DNA from: Fodinisporobacter ferrooxydans
GTDB taxonomy: Bacteria > Bacillota > Bacilli > Tumebacillales > MYW30-H2
DNA length: 64,000 nucleotides
Direction of reading: 5' to 3'
Assembly: GCF_022818495.1 (NCBI RefSeq)
Contig: NZ_CP089291.1
Span: 3,117,501 to 3,181,500, forward strand
Both the position numbers and the translations under genes were made by a program. A model generated the notes under the pieces. The model was not told the origin of the DNA and made no database searches. It saw nothing but the letters and a program-made list of their open reading frames with translations. This document shows, one piece after another, positions 21,230 through 30,756 of the stretch; the first letter of the stretch is position 1, and every line of letters begins with the position of its first letter.

Positions 21230-21703
21230 ATGGCTATACGCATCATTCGTAAAACGGGGGATCCGGTATTGCGCACCAAAGCAAAAGCAGTGCCGGAAGT
21301 CACCCGCCATATTGTCAAGCTGCTTGATGATATGCGGGATACGATGTATGACGCGAAAGGAATTGGCCTGGCAGCCAACCAGATCGGTATCCTCAAGCGG
21401 GTGATTGTCGCCGATGTGGGGGAAGGGCTGGTTGAATTGATCAATCCGGAAATCTTGCAGCGGCAAGGGGAACAAACGGCCTCGGAAGGCTGTTTGAGCA
21501 TACCGGGCGTGCGGGGAGAAGTGAAGCGTGCCGATCAAATTGTCGTCACTGCACTGAACCGTTCCGGAGAACGCATTCAGATTGCGGCAGAAGGGCTGCT
21601 TTCCCGCTGTATTCAACATGAAATTGATCATCTGAACGGCATTTTATTTACCGATTATATAAAAGAACCGATCATTGCAAATGAAGCGGAGGTGAAACAG
21701 TAA
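21230..21703 (+). CDS. def: Peptide deformylase
   Basis: Def removes the formyl group from nascent proteins. The 157-residue product has the three family motifs: GIGLAANQ (44-51), EGCLS with metal ligand Cys88, and HEIDH with His130 and His134 and catalytic Glu131. It ends directly before fmt, and the pair perform the two halves of the formylation cycle. Confidence 0.97.
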   Translation: MAIRIIRKTGDPVLRTKAKAVPEVTRHIVKLLDDMRDTMYDAKGIGLAANQIGILKRVIVADVGEGLVELINPEILQRQGEQTASEGCLSIPGVRGEVKRADQIVVTALNRSGERIQIAAEGLLSRCIQHEIDHLNGILFTDYIKEPIIANEAEVKQ

Positions 21704-22654
21704 ATGCGGGTGATTTTTATGGGAACTCCCGATTTTGCTGTGCCTTCTCTACAAACATTGCTGCAAGACGGGCATGAGATCGTCGCTGTCGTGACACAGC
21801 CGGATCGGCCAAAAGGGCGCAAGCGTGAAATGACGCCGCCGCCTGTCAAACAAGAAGCAGTAAAACACGGATTGCCCATATTCCAACCGGAGCGGCTGCG
21901 CAATAGTCAGGAACTGGAACAACTGTTGACACTCGAACCGGATGTGCTTGTCACGGCTGCATACGGACAGCTTTTGCCGAAACAACTTTTAGAGTTGCCA
22001 AAACACGGCTGCGTCAATGTGCATGCGTCGCTTTTGCCCAAATACCGGGGAGGAGCGCCGATTCAACGGTGTTTGTTGAACGGTGAGCAGGAGACAGGCG
22101 TGACCATCATGGAAATGATTCCGAAGCTGGATGCCGGCGGGATCTATCGTCAAGTGCGCATTCCGATTGAAGACTCCGACGATGTAGGCACATTGCACGA
22201 CAAATTGTCCGTCGAGGGCGCCAAGCTTTTGCATGAAACGCTGCCCGAGATCGCAGCGGGAACGCTGCTCCCCACTCCGCAAAGGGAAGCGGAAGCTACG
22301 TTCGCACCGAATATCACACGGGATGATGAACAGATCGACTGGAGCCGCACCAACCGCCAAATCTTTAATCAGGTGCGGGCGCTTCGTCCGTGGCCGGGCG
22401 CATTTACAAGCTTGCAGGGAAGTTTGTTGAAAATCTGGGATGTACAAGAAGTTCGCAAGCAACGGGAAGAAACAGACAAAAATGAACTCCCCGGGACGAT
22501 TGTCGCAGTCGCCGATCACTCCATCCGGGTGGCTGCGGGAGAGGGATATTTGGATCTATTGGTCGTACAACCTGCCGGCAAAACAAAAATGAGCGTAACC
22601 GATTTTTTGCGGGGACGGGAGCTTGCGGCAGGCATTGTACTAGGCGAGGTGTAA
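21704..22654 (+). CDS. fmt: Methionyl-tRNA formyltransferase
   Basis: Fmt formylates initiator Met-tRNA from 10-formyl-tetrahydrofolate. The 316-residue product has the N-terminal Rossmann fold MRVIFMGTPDFAVPSL and the catalytic NVHASLLPKYRGGAPIQ (Asn105, His107), with the C-terminal OB-like domain from about residue 205. Its ATG directly abuts the def stop, and GAGGTG lies at the end of def. Confidence 0.97.
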   Translation: MRVIFMGTPDFAVPSLQTLLQDGHEIVAVVTQPDRPKGRKREMTPPPVKQEAVKHGLPIFQPERLRNSQELEQLLTLEPDVLVTAAYGQLLPKQLLELPKHGCVNVHASLLPKYRGGAPIQRCLLNGEQETGVTIMEMIPKLDAGGIYRQVRIPIEDSDDVGTLHDKLSVEGAKLLHETLPEIAAGTLLPTPQREAEATFAPNITRDDEQIDWSRTNRQIFNQVRALRPWPGAFTSLQGSLLKIWDVQEVRKQREETDKNELPGTIVAVADHSIRVAAGEGYLDLLVVQPAGKTKMSVTDFLRGRELAAGIVLGEV

Positions 22655-22664
22655 CATTCGACAG

Positions 22665-24014
22665 ATGAGAAAATCAAAATCTGCCCGGGAAGTGGCTTTG
22701 CAAACGTTGCTGCGTGTGGAACAGGAGCAAGCGTACAGCAATTTGGCCTTGCAAAGCGAGCTTTCGGGCAACCGACAGTTAAAGCAAGTCGATCGCGCGT
22801 TCGTGACGGAAATCGTGTATGGAACGATGCAACGTCTCCATACCATCGATACCATGCTCGCAAAGTTCTTAAAACAACCGCTGTTGAAGCTGGATGGCGA
22901 GGTGCGGAATCTGCTGCGGCTTTCTGTGTACCAGCTTGTATTTCTCGACCGTGTACCCGCTTTTGCCGCCATAAATGAGGCAGTGGAGATCGCAAAGCTG
23001 CGGAATCGGCGGGCCAGCGGTTTTGTCAACGGAGTGCTGCGCAATGTCCATCGGGCAGGCTCGGCGGTTTGGGACATGCAATTTCCGACACGGGAAGAAC
23101 AGTTGGCATTTGCGTCTTCACATCCGCTTTGGCTGGTGCGGGCATGGGTGAAACAATACGGGTTTGAACAGACCGAACAAATCTGCAAAGCGAACCTGGA
23201 ACGTCCCAAACTCTGCTTGCGTGTCAACCGTTTGCGATTGGATCAAGGGGAATGTTTGCAGAGATTGCGGGAAAAAGGAGTAGACGCAACAGCGTCTGAC
23301 ATCGTGCCGGAAGCCATTCTGTTAAAGCAGGGGCTTGATATCAGCACATTGCCGGAATTCCAGGAGGGATTGGTAACGGTGCAGGATGAAAGCTCGATGC
23401 TTGTTGCATACTGTTTACAACCGGAAGCACATATGCGAGTATTGGATGCATGTGCGGCTCCCGGCGGGAAGACGACACATATTGCAGAATGCATGAATGA
23501 TCAGGGAACGGTCGTTGCCTGCGACATTCATCCGCACAAGATCGAATTGATCGAGCATGGAAAAGCGCGATTGCAGCTATCGTCTGTTCGTACGGTCGTC
23601 AGCGATATGCGGGATTTGCCGACAGACACACAGTACGACAGAATTTTATTGGATGCCCCATGCAGCGGATTGGGAGTTTTGCGCAGAAAACCGGATATCA
23701 AGTGGGCGAAGCAAGCCCGCGATATCGATGAACTGACATTGCTGCAAAGAGATTTGCTGGAGCATGCGGCCAAACTTTTAAATCCTGGCGGTGTATTGGT
23801 ATATTCCACTTGTACTTTGGATAAAAAAGAAAATCAACACCAAATCCTGCAGTTTTTGGAGAATCATCCGGAGTACCGCTTGGAAACTGTCCAGCCTTTC
23901 CTGCCTGAATCGGTGCGTTCGTATGTGGCAGCGGAAGGATGGCTGGAAGTCTTGCCACATTATTTTGGCGGCGACGGATTTTTTATTGCCCGCATGCGTA
24001 AAATTTCAGATTGA
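22665..24014 (+). CDS. rsmB: 16S rRNA (cytosine-967-C5)-methyltransferase
   Basis: RsmB (Sun) methylates C967 of 16S rRNA. The 449-residue product has an N-terminal NusB-like domain (SAREVALQTLLRVEQEQAYSN) and a C-terminal SAM methyltransferase with DACAAPGGKTTH. Cys333 in LDAPCSGLG and Cys383 in YSTCTL are the two catalytic cysteines of m5C enzymes. GAGGTG at the fmt end serves as its ribosome-binding site. Confidence 0.96.
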   Translation: MRKSKSAREVALQTLLRVEQEQAYSNLALQSELSGNRQLKQVDRAFVTEIVYGTMQRLHTIDTMLAKFLKQPLLKLDGEVRNLLRLSVYQLVFLDRVPAFAAINEAVEIAKLRNRRASGFVNGVLRNVHRAGSAVWDMQFPTREEQLAFASSHPLWLVRAWVKQYGFEQTEQICKANLERPKLCLRVNRLRLDQGECLQRLREKGVDATASDIVPEAILLKQGLDISTLPEFQEGLVTVQDESSMLVAYCLQPEAHMRVLDACAAPGGKTTHIAECMNDQGTVVACDIHPHKIELIEHGKARLQLSSVRTVVSDMRDLPTDTQYDRILLDAPCSGLGVLRRKPDIKWAKQARDIDELTLLQRDLLEHAAKLLNPGGVLVYSTCTLDKKENQHQILQFLENHPEYRLETVQPFLPESVRSYVAAEGWLEVLPHYFGGDGFFIARMRKISD

Positions 24015-24041
24015 ACATACATAAGATAGGATGTGGGATGC

Positions 24042-25088
24042 GTGGACAAGATCCATATTTACAATCTGGATCTGCCGGAATTGGAAGAATGGGTAACATC
24101 TCAGGGGCAGCCTCGTTTCCGTGCCAAACAAATTTTTTCATGGCTCTATAAAAAACGGGTCGTCGCGTTTCAGGATATGACCGATTTGCCGAATGCCCTT
24201 CGGGAACAATTGCAGCAGACATTTGTGATCAAAAGCATAAAGGAGCGGCTGCGGCAGGTGTCCCAAAAAGATGGGACAACCAAATTTTTATTGGAACTCT
24301 TTGACGGGACGACGATTGAAACGGTGTTGATGCCGCACAGCTATGGCAACAGTGTGTGCGTGTCGACACAAGTGGGCTGTAAAATGGGATGCAAGTTTTG
24401 TGCATCCACGTTGGGCGGATTGATCCGGCATTTAACGGCAGGCGAAATCATCGAAGAATTGATGACTGTTCAGCTTTTGCTGGATGAACGAGGAGAGCGG
24501 GTTTCCAGTGTCGTACTGATGGGTTCGGGAGAACCTTTGGAAAATTACGATCATTCCATGAAATTTATCGATATTATTACAAGGCCGGAAGGATTGCAAA
24601 TCGGCTCCAGACATATTACCGTTTCAACCGTTGGCCTTGTACCGGCGATTCGGCGGTTGGCGGATGAAAAACGGCAAATTACCCTGGCTGTCTCGTTGCA
24701 TGCGCCGACTGACGAATTGCGGCAATCCATGATGCCGATCAATAAAGCATACAGCATTGACGAATTGATGCAAGCTTGTCAATATTATTTTAAGACGACC
24801 GGCCGCCGCATCTCTTTTGAATATGCGTTAATCGGCGGGAAAAACGACTCGCTGCAAAATGCCCGTGAGTTGGCCGGGTTGTTGTCACAGATTCCATGTC
24901 ATGTGAATTTGATCCCTGTCAACTATGTGCCGGAACGAAATTTTAAACGAACGCCGGAAGATGAGATTCGGGCATTTGTCAAGGAATTGGAACGAAACGG
25001 CGTCAATGCGACGGTAAGGCGGGAGATGGGAAGCGACATTGCTGCAGCATGCGGGCAATTGCGTGCGCAGCAACAAGGGTTAGTATAA
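24042..25088 (+). CDS. rlmN: Dual-specificity rRNA/tRNA adenosine-2503 methyltransferase
   Basis: RlmN is a radical-SAM enzyme that methylates C2 of A2503 in 23S rRNA and A37 in some tRNAs. The 348-residue product has the CX3CX2C cluster motif in GCKMGCKFC (Cys113, 117, 120), the GEPLENYDH box and a C-terminal cysteine region (SDIAAACGQL). GTG 24042 gives about 10 bases to AGGA; an in-frame GTG at 24033 would be too close. Confidence 0.95.
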   Translation: MDKIHIYNLDLPELEEWVTSQGQPRFRAKQIFSWLYKKRVVAFQDMTDLPNALREQLQQTFVIKSIKERLRQVSQKDGTTKFLLELFDGTTIETVLMPHSYGNSVCVSTQVGCKMGCKFCASTLGGLIRHLTAGEIIEELMTVQLLLDERGERVSSVVLMGSGEPLENYDHSMKFIDIITRPEGLQIGSRHITVSTVGLVPAIRRLADEKRQITLAVSLHAPTDELRQSMMPINKAYSIDELMQACQYYFKTTGRRISFEYALIGGKNDSLQNARELAGLLSQIPCHVNLIPVNYVPERNFKRTPEDEIRAFVKELERNGVNATVRREMGSDIAAACGQLRAQQQGLV

Positions 25089-25100
25089 GGGGGAGCGATC

Positions 25101-25859
25101 ATGCATGCACTTGGAAGATCCCATGTCGGGCGTGTACGTGCTGTAAATCAGGATAGTTACGGGATTCGGGTAGACGGACCGCAGCCTCATATCGTGGTTG
25201 CGGACGGCATGGGTGGCCATAATGCCGGGGAAGTGGCCAGCAAAATGGCTGTAGATGCAGTTATGGAATATATGGAGAAGACGCGCGCCGAAAATCCGGA
25301 AAAACCATTGTCAGAATGGCTGTTGCAGTCATTTGAATACGCGAACCGAACGATTTTTCAACATGCGGCCAGTCACCCTGAGCAAGCGGGTATGGGTACA
25401 ACTCTCATCATGACTCTATTCGAAACGGACAAGTTTTGGATTGGCCATATTGGGGACAGCAGAGGATATCTTTTGCACGATGGCAAGTTGAAACAAATTA
25501 CACAAGACCATTCCCTGGTCCAGGAATTGGTGCGAAACGGACAACTTTCGGAAGAGGAAGCGGAACATCATCCGCAACGCCATATTCTCACGCGCGCTTT
25601 GGGAACAGACGAGCAAGTACAGGCAGAAATCCAAGAAGGACGTTGGAATACAGAAGATATTTTAGTATTGTGCTCAGATGGTTTGACCATACATGTATCG
25701 GCAGCGGAAATCGAAACCATCTTGTATGCCGAGGGTTCGCTGGATGAAAAAGTGGATACGTTGTTGGAGTTGGCGCTCACTCGCGGAGGACATGACAATA
25801 TTACAATCGTTGCCGTCGAAAATGTCGTTTTACAAACTGAACGGGGTGACGCGAAGTGA
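25101..25859 (+). CDS. prpC: PP2C-type serine/threonine protein phosphatase
   Basis: PrpC (Stp) reverses phosphorylation by PrkC. The 252-residue protein has the PP2C metal-binding motifs: NQDSYGI, VADGMGGHNAGE, GDSRGYLL and GGHDNITIV. A good GGGGGAG precedes ATG 25101. The last four bases overlap the prkC start, so phosphatase and kinase are translated together. Confidence 0.96.
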   Translation: MHALGRSHVGRVRAVNQDSYGIRVDGPQPHIVVADGMGGHNAGEVASKMAVDAVMEYMEKTRAENPEKPLSEWLLQSFEYANRTIFQHAASHPEQAGMGTTLIMTLFETDKFWIGHIGDSRGYLLHDGKLKQITQDHSLVQELVRNGQLSEEEAEHHPQRHILTRALGTDEQVQAEIQEGRWNTEDILVLCSDGLTIHVSAAEIETILYAEGSLDEKVDTLLELALTRGGHDNITIVAVENVVLQTERGDAK

Positions 25860-27808
25860 TTGGACGGAAACTAGGTAACCGCTATGAAGTTGAGGAAAGA
25901 CTTGGCGGTGGCGGAATGGCAGTGGTATATCGAGGTGTGGATACACTGTTGAACCGCAATGTCTCGATTAAAGTCCTGCGTTCCCAGTTTGCCGGCGATG
26001 AAGAGTTTGTCTATCGCTTTCGTCGGGAAGCACAAGCGGCAGCGAGTTTATCACACCCCAATATTGTGAATATTTACGATGTCGGCACAGATGATGAAGA
26101 CCATTTCATCGTAATGGAGTATATTGACGGATGCACATTGAAAGAAAAAATCGAATCTCTCGGTGCTCTGCAAGCGGAAGAAGCGGTTCGCATCGCCAAG
26201 CAAATTTGCGACGCATTGGAACATGCCCACGCCCACAATATTGTGCATCGGGATATCAAACCGCACAATATCCTGATTTCCAAGGATGGACGCGTAAAAG
26301 TTACCGATTTCGGAATTGCGCGGGCCATTACCAGTGATACGATTACACATAACGATTCGTCGGTATTGGGATCTGTGCACTACTTTTCGCCGGAACAAGC
26401 CCGTGGCGGATTGGCTGATGTAAAGTCGGATTTATATTCCTTAGGTGTCGTATTGTATGAAATGGTAACAGGCCAAGTTCCGTTTTCAGGTGACACGCCT
26501 GTCAGCATCGCTCTGAAACATCTGCAGGAATCCTTTGTGGAGCCGAGAATGATCAAGCCAAGTATTCCGCAAAGTGTGGAAAATATCATTTTGCGTGCAT
26601 TATTAAAAGATCCTTTGCAACGATATCAATCGGCAAGAGAACTGTACCGGGATTTGGATCGGGCATTCATTCAACCGAATATGCCGAAATTTTTACCGCC
26701 CGAGGTCAGAGATGATCAGGCGACCATCCAGGTACCGCCCGTCTTTGACAGCCAACGCCCCCGATTTGAAGGGAAAGAGGGGCATGGAAGTCCATTGCAT
26801 ACGGAGCCGAAAAAGCCAATGAAACAAAGGGATGAAAAGAAAGGAAAAAAGTTTTGGCGGCCTGTGATCTGGCTGTTTGTGATTCTGGTTATTTTGATCA
26901 TTGGTTCCATAGGGGGCTATAAAGCATATTCCACATTTTTTAATGTTCCGACAATCGTTGTGCCAAACGTGATCGGAAAAACCTATGACCAAGCGGTAAC
27001 AGTACTGGAGAATGCGGGATTTCAGCCGACCCAGATTCATGAAACGAAACAAGCGGACAACAAAACGCCGGCCAATCAAGTGATGAAACAGGACCCGGAT
27101 AAAGATATGTCAGTCAAGCAGGGACGGGATATCTATTTGACGGTGAGTACCGGACCCCAACAAGTCAATTTGCCGGATGTCACTGGCAAACAGCAAGCAG
27201 AAGCGCTGCAAATGTTGGAGGATGCCGGTATATCTGCCGATAAAATCAAGACGGTCAACCAAACGAATGACCAAGTGGCAAAGGGAACTGTCATCAGCAT
27301 GAATCCGGCGGCAGGTTCCGTGTCGGCCAATACGACGGTCACACTGTATGTAAGTGCCGGCGTCGCGTCTGTGGCAGTGCCTGACGTAACCGGCAAAACC
27401 TACGATGATGCGATCAATACGCTGCAACAAGCCGGTTTTGTCCCGAATATCGTGCAAAGCCCAAGTTTTACCGTGAAACAAAATATGGTCATTAAAACAG
27501 ATCCGGCAGCAAATCAAAATGTGCAAAAAGGTTCGAAAGTAAATGTTACGGTAAGCAGCGGATATCCAAGCGATGCACATGAAGTGGCAGTCGACATCAA
27601 CATCAAGGTGGATCCGACGAAAGTGCCGATGGATGTGTTGATTACTTATACGGATCCGCGGGGAACGGATCAGCAAGCAGTAAAACAGCAAATAACAAAA
27701 GATACTACATTTACCGTGCATGTGTATACATTGCCGAACCAGGCTGCGGCAATAAAAGTATATGAAAATGGCAAATTGACAAATATGAAAACAATTCCGT
27801 ATCAGTAA
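25856..27808 (+). CDS. prkC: PASTA-domain serine/threonine protein kinase
   Basis: PrkC is a membrane kinase that senses cell-wall fragments; in B. subtilis it triggers spore germination and affects cell-wall metabolism. The 650-residue protein has a cytoplasmic kinase domain (GGGGMAVVYRGV near residue 15, catalytic HRDIKPHN near 131-138, DFG as TDFGIARA), a basic linker, one membrane helix (about 333-355), and three PASTA repeats (about 363-570, each beginning with VPxVxGK-like sequence) outside the cell. A C-terminal Ig-like tail follows, as in B. subtilis PrkC (648 aa). The start is GTG inside the prpC stop. Confidence 0.96.
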   Translation: MIGRKLGNRYEVEERLGGGGMAVVYRGVDTLLNRNVSIKVLRSQFAGDEEFVYRFRREAQAAASLSHPNIVNIYDVGTDDEDHFIVMEYIDGCTLKEKIESLGALQAEEAVRIAKQICDALEHAHAHNIVHRDIKPHNILISKDGRVKVTDFGIARAITSDTITHNDSSVLGSVHYFSPEQARGGLADVKSDLYSLGVVLYEMVTGQVPFSGDTPVSIALKHLQESFVEPRMIKPSIPQSVENIILRALLKDPLQRYQSARELYRDLDRAFIQPNMPKFLPPEVRDDQATIQVPPVFDSQRPRFEGKEGHGSPLHTEPKKPMKQRDEKKGKKFWRPVIWLFVILVILIIGSIGGYKAYSTFFNVPTIVVPNVIGKTYDQAVTVLENAGFQPTQIHETKQADNKTPANQVMKQDPDKDMSVKQGRDIYLTVSTGPQQVNLPDVTGKQQAEALQMLEDAGISADKIKTVNQTNDQVAKGTVISMNPAAGSVSANTTVTLYVSAGVASVAVPDVTGKTYDDAINTLQQAGFVPNIVQSPSFTVKQNMVIKTDPAANQNVQKGSKVNVTVSSGYPSDAHEVAVDINIKVDPTKVPMDVLITYTDPRGTDQQAVKQQITKDTTFTVHVYTLPNQAAAIKVYENGKLTNMKTIPYQ

Positions 27809-27871
27809 ACGGCGCTCTTTGTGTTCACAACAACTTGCGGCAATTTCGGAATGCAAGAAGGGAGGGTATGA

Positions 27872-28753
27872 ATGGCTCAAGGCGTGATCGTAAAGGCGGT
27901 TTCCGGATTTTATTATGTGGACGATGGAGAACGGGTGATCCAGTGCCGGGCCCGGGGCATTTTTAAAAAAGAAGGGATTACCCCCCTTGTGGGTGATCAA
28001 GTGAAATTCTCGCGTGTCGGTTCCGAAGGCGTGGTGGAAGAAATTCTGCCGCGCACGTCCGCTTTGGTGCGGCCGCCAATCGCGAATGTTGCACTCGTCT
28101 GTATTTTTATATCCCTGAAAGAACCGGATTTGAATGAACGGCTGCTTGACCGCATGTTGGTGCAAGCGGAATCGCAACATGTGCAACCGCTCATCTGTGT
28201 GACAAAGGTCGACTTGGATGCAGACAAGCAGATGCTGCACCATTTGCAATCGATTTATGAGCCGGTCGGTTATGATGTATTGGTTGTCTCCGGCAAGTTT
28301 CTTTTAGGCTTGAACGAATTTCAAGCGTATATAGCAGGGAAAACCTGTGTCCTGACCGGTCCGTCCGGCGTGGGAAAATCCACGTTTTTGCATGCGTTAT
28401 TGCCGGAAGCCGGGATTAAAATGGGAGATGTCAGCCAAAAAATTGGCCGCGGCAAACATACCACCCGCCATGTGGAGCTGTTTCGACTCAATCCTCACAC
28501 GTTTGTGGCCGATACGCCCGGATTTAGCCAATTGGATGTGACAAACATGGAACCGGAGCAGCTGCAATTCTGGTTTCCGGAGATTCGCACATTGCGGGAG
28601 TCCTGTGAATATCGCAGGTGTTTGCATGAATCGGAAGAAGGCTGCGCCATCCGCTCGGCTCTCGATCATGGCAATCTATCAGACATCCGCTATGGCAATT
28701 ATTTGGCATTTTTAAAGGAAGTACGTGAAGCAAAAAACCGGAGGTATTCATAA
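27872..28753 (+). CDS. rsgA: Small-ribosomal-subunit biogenesis GTPase RsgA
   Basis: RsgA (CpgA) is a circularly permuted GTPase that acts late in 30S maturation. The 293-residue product has an OB-fold N-terminus, the permuted motif order (TKVDLD before the P-loop GPSGVGKST at 163-171), and the C-terminal zinc finger with Cys245, Cys250, His252 and Cys258. AAGGGAGGG precedes ATG 27872. Its stop touches the rpe start. Confidence 0.96.
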   Translation: MAQGVIVKAVSGFYYVDDGERVIQCRARGIFKKEGITPLVGDQVKFSRVGSEGVVEEILPRTSALVRPPIANVALVCIFISLKEPDLNERLLDRMLVQAESQHVQPLICVTKVDLDADKQMLHHLQSIYEPVGYDVLVVSGKFLLGLNEFQAYIAGKTCVLTGPSGVGKSTFLHALLPEAGIKMGDVSQKIGRGKHTTRHVELFRLNPHTFVADTPGFSQLDVTNMEPEQLQFWFPEIRTLRESCEYRRCLHESEEGCAIRSALDHGNLSDIRYGNYLAFLKEVREAKNRRYS

Positions 28754-29428
28754 ATGGCAATCCAAATCGCACCATCGATTCTTTCCGCCGATTTTGCAAA
28801 ACTCGCAGCGGAGATCCGGGAAGTGGAAGAAGGCGGGGCGGATCTCATTCATGTGGATGTCATGGACGGACATTTTGTGCCGAATCTCACGATTGGTCCG
28901 TTAATCGTGTCGGCCATTCGTCCACATACGGCATTGCCGTTGGATGTACATCTGATGATTACAGATCCTGATCGTTATATAGCGGACTTTGCAACGGCCG
29001 GTGCCGATATCATTTCTGTACATGCAGAAGCCTGCGTACATCTTCACCGCACTGTGCAGCTCATCAAAAGCATGGGCGTGAAAGCATCTGTCGCCTTAAA
29101 TCCGGCAACACCGCTGCAAGTCCTTGAACATGTGCTGCCAGACCTGGATATGGTGCTGCTCATGACAGTCAATCCTGGTTTTGGCGGACAAGCCTTTATC
29201 CCGGCGATGCTGGACAAAATTCAACAACTGCGAAATATATTGGATCAAAAAGGCTTGCAATCGGTTCCGATCGAAGTAGACGGCGGTGTACAAGCGGGAA
29301 CTGCAAGACAAGTAGTGGCGGCAGGCGCCAGTGTTTTGGTTGCAGGATCTGCAGTTTTTGGCAAAAAAGAACGCCGTTTGGCGATCGATTCCATCCGTGA
29401 AGATAGCGGGACTTCCTTGCAATCGTAA
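28754..29428 (+). CDS. rpe: Ribulose-5-phosphate 3-epimerase
   Basis: Rpe interconverts ribulose-5-phosphate and xylulose-5-phosphate in the pentose phosphate pathway. The 224-residue TIM barrel has [26 protein letters not shown] and EVDGGV with the metal-ligand histidine and aspartates. It starts immediately after the rsgA stop. Confidence 0.96.
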   Translation: MAIQIAPSILSADFAKLAAEIREVEEGGADLIHVDVMDGHFVPNLTIGPLIVSAIRPHTALPLDVHLMITDPDRYIADFATAGADIISVHAEACVHLHRTVQLIKSMGVKASVALNPATPLQVLEHVLPDLDMVLLMTVNPGFGGQAFIPAMLDKIQQLRNILDQKGLQSVPIEVDGGVQAGTARQVVAAGASVLVAGSAVFGKKERRLAIDSIREDSGTSLQS

Positions 29429-29759
29429 CGGTGCAACAGGTTAGCTGGCGGATCAAGTGAAGCTATCGGATAAAAGGTGAATATATCGGCATGCTCTACA
29501 TACAATGTACTATTGCAATGGACGATATCGATCCATACATCCCGACCTCAATTTCTATAGCCGAGAGCCTGTTGAAAAAGGAAGACGACAAATACCGGAC
29601 TTTTTAAACGGCTGCTCAAAAGAATATAGGCACATTTTAGGGGGTTGCGAATATATATATATGGACGATTGCAAGGGAGTCTTTCCTAGGTTGTCGAACT
29701 TATCACAAATCTTGTGCCGCCAATGATACACACCAGAATATGGCAAGGAGGGGTTCCGT
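29429..29759. other. 331-bp gap between rpe and spoVM, without a convincing gene
   Basis: In B. subtilis thiN occupies this place; no thiN-like reading frame is visible here. An imperfect inverted repeat (GAGCCTGTTGAAAAAG at about 29565-29580 against CTTTTTAAACGGCTGCTC ending 29617) lies in the middle. An (AT)n run is at about 29649-29660. One 73-codon frame (29505-29726) has no ribosome-binding site or familiar sequence. Confidence 0.6.
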
Positions 29760-29840
29760 TTGAAATTTTATACGATCAAACTTCCAAAGTTTCTGGGCGG
29801 AATCGTAAAAGTCGTTTTAAATGCGTTTCAAAAAGAGTAG
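29760..29840 (+). CDS. spoVM: Stage V sporulation protein SpoVM (26 aa)
   Basis: SpoVM is a tiny amphipathic helix that binds the convex forespore membrane and anchors the coat protein SpoIVA. The 26-residue product starts MKFYTIKLPKFLGGIV, identical to the B. subtilis protein over these residues, and ends NAFQKE. It begins at TTG 29760 with AAGGAGGGG about 6 bases upstream. Its position before rpmB also matches B. subtilis. It is strong evidence that the organism forms endospores. Confidence 0.96.
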   Translation: MKFYTIKLPKFLGGIVKVVLNAFQKE

Positions 29841-29856
29841 AAGGTTTTGTTCGGAA

Positions 29857-29888
29857 AAGCACCTGAGCAATTGGGTGCTCATTTTTTT
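29857..29888 (+). terminator. Rho-independent terminator after spoVM
   Basis: AGCACC pairs with GGTGCT over a 10-base loop and is followed by CA and seven T residues, 17 bases past the spoVM stop. Confidence 0.75.
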
Positions 29889-29957
29889 CAATATGAGATC
29901 AATATTTGAGACGAGTTCAAGATTTGAAAAAAGCGCAAAACAAAATAAAAAAACTCC

Positions 29958-29986
29958 CAAAAATAAAAAAACCTCCCTGAGGGAGG
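29958..29986 (-). terminator. Rho-independent terminator of rpmB
   Basis: On the minus strand CCTCCC and GGGAGG pair around a TCA loop, followed by a T-rich run (TTTTTTTATTTTT), six bases after the rpmB stop. Confidence 0.8.
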
Positions 29987-29992
29987 ATTTAA

Positions 29993-30184
29993 TCAGATCG
30001 CACGTTTTACTTTGCCGGCTTTTAAGCAGCGGGTGCACACGCTAATGCGTTTTACCGTACCATTTATGTTAGCGCGAACTTTTTGAATATTTGGAAGCCA
30101 ACGACGTTTTGTTAAAATATGAGAGTGGCTGACTTGGTTCCCTGTAACAGGGTCTTTGCCACATACTTCGCAACGCTTTGCCAT
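29993..30184 (-). CDS. rpmB: 50S ribosomal protein L28
   Basis: The 63-residue basic protein starts [20 protein letters not shown], the L28 signature, and ends with [14 protein letters not shown]. Two CxxC pairs mark the zinc-binding (C+) form. ATG 30184 was chosen over an upstream start because GGAGGT precedes it. It is read leftward, against its neighbours, as in B. subtilis. Confidence 0.96.
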   Translation of the reverse strand: MAKRCEVCGKDPVTGNQVSHSHILTKRRWLPNIQKVRANINGTVKRISVCTRCLKAGKVKRAI

Positions 30185-30252
30185 CGAACTTGCACCTCCC
30201 AACGCAATTCCCTGTCCCTATTTGGACATACAATTTGAAAACTGACTTGATA

Positions 30253-30282
30253 ATATTATCATAGATACCAGTATATATGCAA
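30253..30282 (-). promoter_or_regulatory. Probable sigma-A promoter of rpmB
   Basis: On the minus strand TTGCAT (30282-30277) and TAATAT (30258-30253) are 18 bases apart, about 70 bases before the rpmB start. Confidence 0.5.
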
Positions 30283-30299
30283 GCAGCCTTTCCCTTTTC

Positions 30300-30328
30300 T
30301 CTACAATGTAGTACACTTGCAGTATACG
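30300..30328 (+). promoter_or_regulatory. Possible sigma-A promoter of yloU-yloV
   Basis: TCTACA (30300-30305) and TATACG (30323-30328) are 17 bases apart, about 50 bases before yloU. The -35 match is weak. Confidence 0.35.
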
Positions 30329-30376
30329 AAAAACTGATGAACGTGTTTTGATGGATCCCTTCGGAGGTGTACATAG

Positions 30377-30742
30377 ATGCCGAAAATTATCCGGACAGAG
30401 TTGGGGAATGTTTCGATTGCAGAAGATGTGATTGCAACTGTTGCAGGAATGGCAGCGATGGATTGTTATGGATTGATTGGGATGGTATCGCGCAAACAAG
30501 TCAAGGATAGCTTTAACGAGTTTCTCGGCCGTGAAAATCCCGGGCGGGGAGTTGAAATACGAATTCTTGACGAGCGGTTGTTTGTCGATGTATATATTAT
30601 CGTAAGTTATGGAACGAAGATTTCCGAAGTTGCGCATAATGTAATGGATAAAGTACGCTATACATTGCAGGATATGCTGGGGATTGAGGTTTCTGCCGTC
30701 AATGTAATTGTACAAGGTGTTCGTGTTCCCGAAGAGCGTTAA
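30377..30742 (+). CDS. yloU: Asp23/Gls24-family envelope stress protein YloU
   Basis: The 121-residue product has the Asp23 pattern LGNVSIAEDVIATVAGMAAM and VEIRILDERLFVDVYIIVSYG. Its function is poorly known; Asp23 proteins relate to cell-envelope stress. CGGAGGTG precedes the ATG. yloV follows after 14 bases, the same pairing as in other Bacillales. Confidence 0.9.
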   Translation: MPKIIRTELGNVSIAEDVIATVAGMAAMDCYGLIGMVSRKQVKDSFNEFLGRENPGRGVEIRILDERLFVDVYIIVSYGTKISEVAHNVMDKVRYTLQDMLGIEVSAVNVIVQGVRVPEER

Positions 30743-30756
30743 AAGGAGGTTCTGCA

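Noticed and set aside
27110-28249. 379-codon minus-strand ORF across prkC and rsgA
   Set aside because: Spans two well-supported genes on the other strand and has His/Cys-rich shadow composition.
29505-29726. 73-codon ORF where thiN would be expected
   Set aside because: No ribosome-binding site, no similarity to thiamine pyrophosphokinase, and it crosses an inverted repeat and an AT run.
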